Source: an uncultured Oscillospiraceae bacterium (GTDB taxonomy: Bacteria; Bacillota; Clostridia; Oscillospirales; Oscillospiraceae). From it: 13,152 nt of DNA. The notes beneath the pieces were generated by a model, which was not told the DNA's origin, searched no databases, and saw nothing but the letters and a program-made list of their open reading frames with translations. Positions within the stretch are counted from its first letter, which is position 1. Each line of letters opens with the position of its first letter. The position numbers and the translations under genes were made by a program. Shown piece by piece: positions 5,651-12,191 of this stretch. The stretch spans positions 1 to 13,152 of the forward strand of contig CAKTPR010000059.1 in the NCBI GenBank assembly GCA_934591725.1. The letters are read 5' to 3'.

Positions 5651-5662
5651 ATCGGCTTGGTT

Positions 5663-5691
5663 ATTATAGCACAGTCTCTCCCAAAACGCAA
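5663..5691 (-). promoter_or_regulatory. Promoter of tRNA-Gly(CCC)
   Basis: Minus strand: -35 TTGCGT (5686-5691), 17-base spacer, -10 TATAAT (5663-5668). Transcription would start about seven bases further on, a few bases before the mature tRNA 5' end at 5650. Confidence 0.8.
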
Positions 5692-5693
5692 GC

Positions 5694-5725
5694 AAAAAAC
5701 AGCGACATGATATGCCGCTGTTTTT
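5694..5725 (-). terminator. Terminator of the nfnA-nfnB operon
   Basis: A 14-bp stem (AAAAACAGCGGCAT with ATGTCGCTGTTTTT on the minus strand, one G-U pair) around a 3-base loop, ending in a T-run, 17 bases after the nfnB stop. It insulates the tRNA promoter just downstream. Confidence 0.88.
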
Positions 5726-5742
5726 GCTTTATATAAGGCTTT

Positions 5743-7134
5743 TTACTTCTTACTCTTTATGTACTCGTCGATGCTCTTCGCGCCGGCCTTGCCTGCGCCC
5801 ATCGCGAGGATAACGGTGGCAGCGCCGGTGACGGCATCGCCGCCGGCAAACACGCCCTCGCGTGCGGTCACGCCGCCCTCGTCGGCCTCGATGCCGCCCT
5901 TGCGGGTGAAGGTCAGCCCCTCGGTCGTGTTGCGGATCAGGGGGTTCGGGCTCGTGCCGATGGCGATGACGACAGTGTCAACGTCAAGGATCCAGTTGCT
6001 GCCGGGCACGGGCACGGGCTTGCGGCGGCCCTTCTCGTCGGGCTCGCCGAGCTCCTGCTTCTGAAGCTCTATGCCGGTGACATGGCCGTCCTCGCCCGCG
6101 TGGATCGCCACGGGGTTATTGAGCAGACGGAACTCGATGCCCTCGGCCTCGGCGTGCTCGACCTCTTCCTTACGTGCGGGAAGCTCGTCCTTGCCGCGGC
6201 GGTAGGCGATGTAGACATGCTCCGCGCCGAGACGCTTGGAGACGCGCGCTGCGTCCATCGCGACGTTGCCAGCACCGACGACGCAGACATTGTGGAAGTG
6301 CTTTATCGGCGTGTCATAATCATCGCGGTAGGCCTTCATGAGGTTCACGCGGGTGAGCAGTTCATTTGCGGAGTAGACGCCAAGCAGGTTTTCGCCGGGA
6401 ATGTGCAGAAACTGCGGCAGACCTGCGCCGGAGCCGATGAACACGGCCTCAAAGCCGTCCTCGAACAGTTCGTCGACAGTCTCGCTCTTGCCGATGATGG
6501 CGTTGTTGATGATCTTGACGCCCATTGCCTTGAGGTTATCTATCTCAGCCGCAACTATCTCTTTCGGCAGACGGAACTGCGGGATACCGTAGACCAGAAC
6601 GCCGCCGGACTTGTGGAAGGCTTCAAAGATGGTGACATCATAGCCCAGCTTGCGCAGGTCCCCCGCGCAGGTGAGACTCGCAGGGCCGGAGCCGATGATC
6701 GCGATGCGGTGACCGTTGGACTCAGGAACCTTGATCTCGTCCTTGACTTCCTTGTTCATGTGGTAGTCTGCGACAAAGCGCTCAAGGCGGCCGATGCCGA
6801 CGCTCTCGCCCTTGATGCCGCGCACGCACTTACTCTCGCACTGCTTCTCCTGCGGGCAGACACGGCCGCAGACAGCGGGCAGGGAGTTCGTGGAGGTGAT
6901 GATCTCATAAGCTGCGTCAAAATCGCCCGCGGCGACCTTGGCGATGAACTCAGGGATACGCACGGAAACGGGGCAGCCCTGACGGCAGTGAGGATCGCGG
7001 CAGTTGAGGCAGCGCTTTGCCTCGTCGATAGCCATCTCGGCGGTGTAGCCGAGGGCGACCTCGTCAAAATTGCCGGCGCGGACTACGGGATCCTGCTCGG
7101 GCATGGGGTTCTTGGTCATTTTCATGTTAGCCAT
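5743..7134 (-). CDS. gltA: NfnB-type NADP(H) oxidoreductase large subunit / glutamate synthase small-subunit family (gltA)
   Basis: 463 residues. N-terminal ferredoxin-like part binds two [4Fe-4S] clusters: Cys42, 45, 50, 54 (CLNCRDPHCRQGC) and Cys89, 93, 99, 103 (CGRVCPQEKQCESKC). The FAD Rossmann motif IAIIGSGPASLTCAG is at 144-158, the NADPH motif VCVVGAGNVAMDAAR at 283-297, and a second FAD contact VFAGGDAVTGAATVI lies near the C-terminus. Length and layout match both the glutamate synthase small subunit and NfnB. The NfnA-type gene upstream, overlapping by 8 bp (7127-7134), favours NfnAB, the electron-bifurcating NADH-dependent ferredoxin:NADP+ oxidoreductase, cytoplasmic. No glutamate synthase large subunit is in the window. 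The ATG follows a GGAGG inside nfnA. Confidence 0.93.
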   Translation of the reverse strand: MANMKMTKNPMPEQDPVVRAGNFDEVALGYTAEMAIDEAKRCLNCRDPHCRQGCPVSVRIPEFIAKVAAGDFDAAYEIITSTNSLPAVCGRVCPQEKQCESKCVRGIKGESVGIGRLERFVADYHMNKEVKDEIKVPESNGHRIAIIGSGPASLTCAGDLRKLGYDVTIFEAFHKSGGVLVYGIPQFRLPKEIVAAEIDNLKAMGVKIINNAIIGKSETVDELFEDGFEAVFIGSGAGLPQFLHIPGENLLGVYSANELLTRVNLMKAYRDDYDTPIKHFHNVCVVGAGNVAMDAARVSKRLGAEHVYIAYRRGKDELPARKEEVEHAEAEGIEFRLLNNPVAIHAGEDGHVTGIELQKQELGEPDEKGRRKPVPVPGSNWILDVDTVVIAIGTSPNPLIRNTTEGLTFTRKGGIEADEGGVTAREGVFAGGDAVTGAATVILAMGAGKAGAKSIDEYIKSKK

Positions 7135-7993
7135 TGCGCTTACCTCCGGTCATATTGCAGATATGCTTTGCGGCCTCGTCCTGCTCGTCCTTATAGAAGG
7201 CGGCGCGCTTGAGGAGAGAGTCGAAATCGACCTCGTGCGCATCGAAGTCGGGGCCGTCGACGCAGGCAAACTTCGTCTCGCCGCCGACGATGACGCGGCA
7301 GCCGCCGCACATGCCGGTGCCGTCGACCATGATCGGGTCGAGGGAGATGATGGTCTTGATGCCGTAGGGACGGGTGGTGTCGGCAAGGAACTTCATCATG
7401 ATGTCCGGGCCGATGGCGATGACGCGGTCAAACTGGGGCTTGCCCTCGGCGATGTTTGCGTCGATCTCCTGCTTGAGGTACTGGGTGGTGAAACCCTTTT
7501 CACCGTAGGTGCCGTCGTCGGTGCACATGATGAGCTTGTCGGAGGCTTCTTTCAGCTCATCCTTGAGGATGACGATATCCGCGCTTCTGAAGCCGCCGAT
7601 GAAAGTGACCTCGATGCCCTTCTTGTGCATCTCTTTTGCGATGGGGTAAGCGATCGCGCAGCCGACGCCGCCGCCGACAACGCAGACCTTCTTGAGCCCG
7701 TCCATCTCGGTCGCGCGGCCGAGGGGGCCGACGAAGTCGGAGATATAATCGCCCTGCTCAACGGTGTGGAGCATCTTCGTGGTGCGGCCGGCGGCCTGCA
7801 CCATAACGGTGACGGTGCCCTTTTCTCTGTCCCAGCCTGCGACGGAGACGGGGACACGCTCGCCCTGCTCATCCAGACGGAAGATGACGAACTGACCCGC
7901 CTGCGCGTGCTTTGCGACAAGCGGAGCTTCGATCTCGAACAGGCAAATAGTCTTTGCCTCGTTCAGAAAGCGCTTAGTTACTACCTTATACAT
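7127..7993 (-). CDS. nfnA: NfnA-type ferredoxin-NADP+ reductase subunit alpha (sulfide/dihydroorotate dehydrogenase-like FAD/NAD protein)
   Basis: 288 residues from the ATG at 7991-7993, preceded by GAGGTGG; the frame runs further upstream without a better start. N-terminal FAD domain with RVPVSVAGWD (46-55), NAD-binding domain with VCVVGGGVGCAIAYP (103-117), and a C-terminal [2Fe-2S] site: Asp224, Cys229, Cys232, Cys244 (DGTGMCGGC then FAC, i.e. D-x4-C-x2-C-x11-C). An Asp in place of the first Cys is the ligand set described for NfnA of Thermotoga maritima, whereas PyrK-type proteins have four Cys. It is co-transcribed with and overlaps nfnB. The complex balances NADH, NADPH and ferredoxin pools. 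Confidence 0.92.
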   Translation of the reverse strand: MYKVVTKRFLNEAKTICLFEIEAPLVAKHAQAGQFVIFRLDEQGERVPVSVAGWDREKGTVTVMVQAAGRTTKMLHTVEQGDYISDFVGPLGRATEMDGLKKVCVVGGGVGCAIAYPIAKEMHKKGIEVTFIGGFRSADIVILKDELKEASDKLIMCTDDGTYGEKGFTTQYLKQEIDANIAEGKPQFDRVIAIGPDIMMKFLADTTRPYGIKTIISLDPIMVDGTGMCGGCRVIVGGETKFACVDGPDFDAHEVDFDSLLKRAAFYKDEQDEAAKHICNMTGGKRNG

Positions 7994-8023
7994 TTGTCCA
8001 CCTCTATATAAATTTCTTCTGGA

Positions 8024-8077
8024 AACAGATATATGATGCGCAAACCACCCGAAAAGGAATTTACACAACAGATATAT
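8024..8077. repeat. Direct repeat AACAGATATAT in the nfnA leader
   Basis: Identical 11-base copies at 8024-8034 and 8067-8077, 43 bases apart (about four helical turns). The right copy overlaps the nfnA -10 element. The layout is that of paired regulator sites; which protein binds is unknown. Confidence 0.45.
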
Positions 8078-8086
8078 TTTATCTGT
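8068..8086. promoter_or_regulatory. Candidate operator over the nfnA -10 region
   Basis: Inverted repeat ACAGATA-5-TATCTGT, perfect over 7 bp per arm, lying across the -10 box (8076-8081). A repressor bound here would block the promoter. It overlaps one copy of the AACAGATATAT direct repeat. Confidence 0.45.
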
Positions 8087-8104
8087 ATGACTCCTGAAAG
8101 TCAA
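8076..8104 (-). promoter_or_regulatory. Main promoter of nfnA-nfnB
   Basis: Minus strand: -35 TTGACT (8099-8104), 17-base spacer, -10 TAAAAT (8076-8081). It gives a leader of about 75 bases before the nfnA ATG at 7993. Confidence 0.8.
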
Positions 8105-8178
8105 TCGCTGAATTGCTGTTTGTGGATATTATACAGTAATCAATGCCATGAAACCGGTTGCCAAACGCATAATTGCGG

Positions 8179-8532
8179 TTATTTATATAGAATAAGTGCG
8201 ATGAATTCCAGATCGCCCTCGCCGGTGTTCCTGATGCTGTGTCCCTCGCCGGAATCGACAAAGGTGACGTCGCCCGCACTGACCGTGACGAGAGTGCCGT
8301 TGTCGTTATATTCGCCCTCGCCGCGGAGAATGTAATATGTCTCGCTGTCGCCGTCGTGTACATGCCAGCCGAAGCCGCAGCCGGGGTGCAGCACGATGTG
8401 GTTAAAGAGCCTGCCCTTGCCGCCCATCTCGTCCGCGCCGAGGAGGATGCGGTGCATTTCGGCCTCTCCCGGGCCGCCGAACATTTCCTTGCAAACAGGC
8501 GCTGTCTCGCCGTTACGTCTTATAAAGCTCAT
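8179..8532 (-). CDS. Small cupin-domain protein
   Basis: 117 residues, a single beta-barrel cupin. Metal ligands by motif are His57 and His59 (GWHVHD), Glu64 (SETYYILRGEGEYND), and His98 (GEGHSIRN). This is the normal HxH(x3-4)E plus H pattern. Such stand-alone cupins can be isomerases, dioxygenases or binding/regulatory proteins, so no reaction can be named. It lies 13 bases after the LUD gene with GGAGG at its start and is presumably co-transcribed with it. I see no strong terminator after it, so some read-through into nfnA is possible. Confidence 0.87.
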   Translation of the reverse strand: MSFIRRNGETAPVCKEMFGGPGEAEMHRILLGADEMGGKGRLFNHIVLHPGCGFGWHVHDGDSETYYILRGEGEYNDNGTLVTVSAGDVTFVDSGEGHSIRNTGEGDLEFIALILYK

Positions 8533-8545
8533 TTTCTTTTCCTCC

Positions 8546-9133
8546 TTACATTCCGTAGTCCCCGTCGATGAGGACGATCTCGGTCTCCATTCTGCTCATC
8601 GGCCCCCAGAGGACTTCGAGCGCGTTGCATATACGGTCGCGGCTACGGCAGTCGTGGCACTTGCCGTCTATCTTGCAGGGCGTGTTCTTGTCGGGGAACC
8701 GGCGGCAGTTCTGCACGGCGGCGACGTTGCGCGCGCGGTACAGAGCAGACTCAAAGTCGGGGCATATCTTGTTCGTTCCGGCGACGATGTAGACCTTTTT
8801 GTGCCCGAACATCAGGCTTGCCGTGCGGTTGCCGGTACCGTCGATGTTCAGTATCTCGCCGTCCTCGCTGATGGCGTTGGCGCTGCTGAGATAGACGTCC
8901 GTCGATGCTGCCTGCGCCTGTACGCCGGGGGTCTTCCAGTGCCAGTAGACCTCGCAGCTTTCCTTGAGCGTGTCATATATGCCGAGGGAGTCTATCGTCT
9001 GGCTGCCGCCTATGCCGACGCTGCAATTTTTTATTGCGTCCGTCAGATAGTCCGCCGCCTCCTGCGCGGAAGCGAAGTGCTTCACGCTGAAACCCCTCAG
9101 CTCCAGATTCCTTATTGCTTTTTCAACATTCAT
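8546..9133 (-). CDS. LUD-domain protein (LutC/YkgG-like, lactate utilization family)
   Basis: 195 residues from the ATG at 9131-9133, preceded by GGAGG at 9141-9145; a longer frame upstream runs through the promoter and is not used. The LUD fold is marked by VGIGGSQTIDSLGI (39-52) and NAISEDGEILNIDGTGNR (86-103) followed by FGHKKVYIVAGTNKI. The C-terminus has five cysteines (Cys143, 153, 159, 162, 169; TPCKIDGKCHDCRSRDRICN), a feature of the stand-alone Firmicutes LUD proteins that may bind metal or Fe-S. LutC proteins work in L-lactate oxidation with LutA and LutB, which are absent here, so the substrate is open. Cupin gene follows in the same operon. Confidence 0.9.
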   Translation of the reverse strand: MNVEKAIRNLELRGFSVKHFASAQEAADYLTDAIKNCSVGIGGSQTIDSLGIYDTLKESCEVYWHWKTPGVQAQAASTDVYLSSANAISEDGEILNIDGTGNRTASLMFGHKKVYIVAGTNKICPDFESALYRARNVAAVQNCRRFPDKNTPCKIDGKCHDCRSRDRICNALEVLWGPMSRMETEIVLIDGDYGM

Positions 9134-9163
9134 CTGCACACCTCCAGTACATCTTGTGGTCTG

Positions 9164-9192
9164 ATTATACAATTTGTGACCGGCTATGTCAA
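9164..9192 (-). promoter_or_regulatory. Consensus promoter of the LUD-cupin operon
   Basis: Minus strand: perfect -35 TTGACA (9187-9192), 17-base spacer, perfect -10 TATAAT (9164-9169). About 24 bases separate the expected start point from the LUD ATG. Confidence 0.9.
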
Positions 9193-9199
9193 AGAATAG

Positions 9200-9228
9200 T
9201 TGCGGTATTCCTCGGATACTGCTAAAAT
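9200..9228 (+). promoter_or_regulatory. Promoter of the GltS-like membrane protein gene
   Basis: -35 TTGCGG (9200-9205), 17-base spacer, extended -10 TGC-TAAAAT (9223-9228). Its -35 lies only seven bases from the -35 of the divergent LUD promoter. Confidence 0.75.
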
Positions 9229-9264
9229 ACATGAGTTCAGTTTATTGTTTGGAGGGAAAAGCCG

Positions 9265-10413
9265 ATGCTGGAATTTGATGTATTACAGAGCGGACTTGTC
9301 ATACTGCTTCTGCTTGCCCTCGGCGATGTGCTCACGCATTTCACGCGCGGGGCTGTTCCTGCCGTGCTATTCGCGGGACTTGCCTATATGCTCTGCTGCT
9401 GGGCGGGCGTACTGCCGACGGATCTGCTGGAGAGCTCCGGCCTTGGCGAGCTGCCCGCGGCGGTAATGATGATGGTCATCGTCAACATGGGCGCGTCGAT
9501 GGATCTTTCAAAATTCATCTCCAACTGGCGCGTCGTTCTGCTGGCGGTGCTGGTTTTTGCCGGGCAGCTGCTTGCGCTCTTCGCCGTTGTCGGCGGGATA
9601 TACGGGATTAACACGGCTGTCGGCGGCCTGCCGGGCGGCATGGCCGCGGCGCTGATCGTTCAGGAGCGGGCGCGCGCCCTGGGCTATGAGCAGATAATCA
9701 CGCTCTCGGTGCTCATAATGACGACGCAGGCGCTCGTCGGCGGCCCGGCGGCGACGCTGTGCATAAAGAAAGAGTCCGCGCGCCTGCTCTCCTCTGGGGA
9801 GACGCTCCAGGAAAAGCATGAGGATGCCGGCGCACAGCCCCACGGCGGAGAGCGCCGGGGTATCACGCTGCAGTACGGGGCGCTGCTGAAGCTCTACGCG
9901 GTGTCATGGATCGCGTCCCGGCTCGGAATGCTCACGGGGCTGCCGCGCTATGTGCTGTGCCTGCTGCTGGGGCTGCTGCTCTCCCGCCTCGGAATACTCG
10001 GTAAGAACGAGCTGAGCGCGTCCAAGAGCGAGGGCTTTGTGTTCTTCCTGCTGATGGCGGTCGTGCTCGCGGGCTTCTCGACGACAACGCCGCAGATGTT
10101 CACGCAGATGCTGCCGCCGCTGCTGCTCATATTACTTACCGACCTCATAGCCATCACGCTGCTTTCGGCAATCATCGGGCGTATGCTGGGCTTCTCGGCA
10201 TATATGGGCATTGCGCTCGGCATGAATATAATGATAGGCTTTCCGCTCAATATACTCATCTCGCAGGACGTGATATACAGGCTCGTCGTGGACGAGCGCA
10301 AGCGCGCGATCCTTATGAGCGAGATAGGGGACAGGATGGTCATCTGCGGGATGATAAGCGTGACCTTCCTCTCGACTACCGCGGCGAGTTTTTTGGTAGC
10401 GCTGATGAAATAA
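9265..10413 (+). CDS. Polytopic membrane protein resembling GltS-type (ESS/sodium:glutamate symporter-like) carriers
   Basis: 382 residues with GGAGGG at 9252-9257. About ten hydrophobic segments fall into two halves, ~1-165 and ~205-382, separated by a hydrophilic, charged loop (~166-203, RLLSSGETLQEKHEDAGA). Each half has a Gly-rich, helix-breaking stretch: GGLPGGMAAALIVQERARAL (120-139) and IALGMNIMIGFPLN (316-329). That is the inverted-repeat layout of GltS-like and related secondary carriers, where such stretches bind substrate and Na+. I do not recognise a specific family, so substrate is unknown; an anion such as a carboxylate would fit the LUD neighbour. It is transcribed away from the LUD operon from a back-to-back promoter. 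Confidence 0.65.
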   Translation: MLEFDVLQSGLVILLLLALGDVLTHFTRGAVPAVLFAGLAYMLCCWAGVLPTDLLESSGLGELPAAVMMMVIVNMGASMDLSKFISNWRVVLLAVLVFAGQLLALFAVVGGIYGINTAVGGLPGGMAAALIVQERARALGYEQIITLSVLIMTTQALVGGPAATLCIKKESARLLSSGETLQEKHEDAGAQPHGGERRGITLQYGALLKLYAVSWIASRLGMLTGLPRYVLCLLLGLLLSRLGILGKNELSASKSEGFVFFLLMAVVLAGFSTTTPQMFTQMLPPLLLILLTDLIAITLLSAIIGRMLGFSAYMGIALGMNIMIGFPLNILISQDVIYRLVVDERKRAILMSEIGDRMVICGMISVTFLSTTAASFLVALMK

Positions 10414-10418
10414 GCACC

Positions 10419-10453
10419 GATTTCATCTGTGCAAAAAACGCACAGATGAAATC
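10419..10453 (+). terminator. Hairpin terminator after the membrane protein gene
   Basis: Perfect 14-bp stem GATTTCATCTGTGC / GCACAGATGAAATC around AAAAAAC, five bases after the stop. The following AAAATTTCCTC is a poor T-run, so termination may be partial, but the stem is long and lies between two transcription units. Confidence 0.7.
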
Positions 10454-10464
10454 AAAATTTCCTC

Positions 10465-10492
10465 TTGCTTTATTTCGCTAATGTGTTATTAT
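10465..10492 (+). promoter_or_regulatory. Promoter of the amino-acid-type ABC transporter operon
   Basis: -35 TTGCTT (10465-10470), 16-base spacer, -10 TATTAT (10487-10492), about 45 bases upstream of the ATG at 10538. A TATACT shifted by two bases is an alternative -10 with 19-base spacing, which is less good. Confidence 0.6.
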
Positions 10493-10537
10493 ACTACCGT
10501 ACTGAAAAACAACCCCACTGATAAGGAGGACTTGAAA

Positions 10538-11389
10538 ATGAAAAAGATTCTTGCTATGATACTTGCCGCCGCTATGGTGTTCGCACTGTGCGCCTGCGGA
10601 CAGAGCGCAGCCCCCGCAGCTACCGAGGCTCCCGCCGCAACGGAAGCTGCTGCTACCGAAGCCCCCGCGGCTGAGGAAAAGAGCGCGGACGATCTCGTCT
10701 ACGCAGTTGAAGCCGGCTCCGCCGGTGAGGCCGTTGCTCTTGAAAACGGCTGGAACGTCGTCAGTGTTGACACCCAGAGCAAAGCTCTGATGGAAGTCGC
10801 CGCCGGTACTTCCGATGCCGCGATAATCGACCTGCTGATGGCCGGTGCGATGATCGGCGAAGGCACCAGCTACCCCGACATGAAGCTCGGCGATGAGCTG
10901 ACCACCGAGGAATACGGCGTCGGCTGCCGCAAGGGCAGCGACCTGGCAGACTTCATCAACAGCGTTTTCGCAGAGACCTATGCCGACGGCACCATGCTTG
11001 AGATCGCCAAGACCTACGGCGTGCAGGAGAGCCTTGTTGAGCAGCCCGCGGCCGAGGAAGTCACCTACGCTGATGACGGCGACGTTGCCTACATCAAGGA
11101 CAAGGGCACCCTCATCGTCGGCATCACCGATTTCGAGCCGATGGACTACAAGGATGACAACGGCGAATGGATCGGCTTTGACGCTGACATGGCAAAGCTC
11201 GTCGCAGAGAAGCTCGGCGTTGAAGTCCAGTTCATCGAGATCGACTGGGACAACAAGATCCTTGAGCTCGAAGCCAAGAGCATCGATGTTGTCTGGAACG
11301 GCATGACCCTCACGAATGAAGTCATGAACGCAATGCAGTGCACCAACGCTTACTGCAACAACGCTCAGGTCGTCGTAACCAACGGCTGA
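10538..11389 (+). CDS. ABC transporter solute-binding lipoprotein (SBP_bac_3 type) with circularly permuted domain order
   Basis: 283 residues from ATG 10538 (AAGGAGGA before it). Signal peptide MKKILAMILAAAMVFALCAC with lipobox Cys20, then a Thr/Glu/Ala/Pro linker (21-48). Residues ~53-169 are what normally is the C-terminal part of the family: YAVEAGSAGEA, ALMEVAAGTSDAAIIDLL, LTTEEYGVGCRKGSDLADFI, and the final helix ETYADGTMLEIAKTYGVQ. A second Glu/Ala linker (170-185) follows. Residues ~186-283 are the normally N-terminal lobe: KGTLIVGITDFEPMDYKDDN, GEWIGFDADMAKLVAEKLGV, VVWNGMTLTN. Both lobes are complete but swapped. The carboxylate-binding Arg after the GMT-T motif is absent (TLTNEVMNAM). 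First gene of the importer operon; membrane-anchored outside the cell. Substrate unknown, amino acid-like by family. Confidence 0.9.
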   Translation: MKKILAMILAAAMVFALCACGQSAAPAATEAPAATEAAATEAPAAEEKSADDLVYAVEAGSAGEAVALENGWNVVSVDTQSKALMEVAAGTSDAAIIDLLMAGAMIGEGTSYPDMKLGDELTTEEYGVGCRKGSDLADFINSVFAETYADGTMLEIAKTYGVQESLVEQPAAEEVTYADDGDVAYIKDKGTLIVGITDFEPMDYKDDNGEWIGFDADMAKLVAEKLGVEVQFIEIDWDNKILELEAKSIDVVWNGMTLTNEVMNAMQCTNAYCNNAQVVVTNG

Positions 11390-11414
11390 TAAAAAGAAAC
11401 TTTTAATACTCAGG

Positions 11415-11444
11415 GGCGAACCGGCAGACAGCCGGCTCGCCTTT
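11415..11444 (+). terminator. Intercistronic hairpin between binding protein and permease
   Basis: GGCGA-A-CCGGC pairs with GCCGG-C-TCGCC around AGACA, followed by TTT only. Such partial terminators between the binding-protein gene and its permease commonly lower read-through so that the lipoprotein is made in excess. Confidence 0.6.
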
Positions 11445-11484
11445 GGGGCGCTCAAGATACAAATAATTTTCAAGGAGAATCCTC

Positions 11485-12180
11485 ATGTTTTGGACTGTAA
11501 CCATGAGCCTGCTCGCAGGTCTCGGCACGGCGGCGAAGCTCTTTGCGCTGACGCTGCTTTTCGCGCTCCCGCTGGGGCTTGTGATCGCCTTCGGCTCTAT
11601 GAGCAAATGGGCGCCGTTTTCGCGCCTTGCCAAGAGCTCGCCGGGGCTTGCCGCCTTCCGCCCGATAAGCGCACTGACGAATATAATCGTCTGGATCATC
11701 CGCGGCACGCCGCTCATGCTTCAGCTCATCATTATCTATTACGGCCCCGGCCTCTGGTTCGGCCAGAATATATGGGGCGCGAAGCGCCTGCTTGCCTGCA
11801 CCGTGGCCTTCGTGATAAACTATGCCTGCTATTTCTCCGTCATCTACCGCGGCGGCATCGAGGGCGTTCCTCAGGGGCAGCGCGAGGCCGGCGAAGTCCT
11901 TGGCATGACCAAGACCCAGATCTTCTTCAAGGTCACGCTGCTTCAGATGATAAAGCGCATCGTTCCGCCCATGAGCAATGAGATCATCACCCTCGTGAAG
12001 GACACCTCGCTTGCGCGCATCATCGCCATCATCGAGCTTACCAAGGCAGGCGAAGCGTTCATGAAGTCCGACGGCATCACGTGGCCGCTGTTCTACACGG
12101 GTGTTTACTACCTGCTGTTCGTCGGCGTGCTCACGCTGCTGTTCAACTACATTGAGCGCCGGCTCAGCTACTTCAGATAA
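11485..12180 (+). CDS. Amino acid ABC transporter permease (HisM family)
   Basis: 231 residues with AAGGAG at 11473-11478. About five hydrophobic segments (~7-38, ~64-88, ~102-120, ~166-186, ~203-222). The conserved inner-face loop that meets the ATPase (EAA loop) is at ~122-161: RGGIEGVPQGQREAGEVLGM, then KVTLLQMIKRIVPP. The upstream IIRGTPLMLQL is typical of polar amino acid permeases. Only one permease gene is present, so the channel is presumably a homodimer. Its stop is 11 bases from the ATPase ATG with AAGGAGG between. Substrate unknown. Confidence 0.93.
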   Translation: MFWTVTMSLLAGLGTAAKLFALTLLFALPLGLVIAFGSMSKWAPFSRLAKSSPGLAAFRPISALTNIIVWIIRGTPLMLQLIIIYYGPGLWFGQNIWGAKRLLACTVAFVINYACYFSVIYRGGIEGVPQGQREAGEVLGMTKTQIFFKVTLLQMIKRIVPPMSNEIITLVKDTSLARIIAIIELTKAGEAFMKSDGITWPLFYTGVYYLLFVGVLTLLFNYIERRLSYFR

Positions 12181-12191
12181 GGAGGCGTCCC

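Noticed and set aside
6082..8011. Two long plus-strand open frames opposite nfnB and nfnA
   Set aside because: The minus-strand genes have full motif sets and promoter, ribosome sites and terminator; the opposite frames are Ala/Val/Asp-rich shadows without any motif.
10694..11389. Binding protein read as two fused partial genes or a frameshifted gene
   Set aside because: The frame is continuous, both lobes are complete and joined through typical linkers, and no leftover lobe fragments exist on either side, so a permuted single protein is the simpler reading.
10478..11473. Long minus-strand open frame opposite the binding lipoprotein
   Set aside because: It runs opposite a clear lipoprotein gene with signal peptide, promoter and ribosome site, and has no ribosome site or family pattern of its own.
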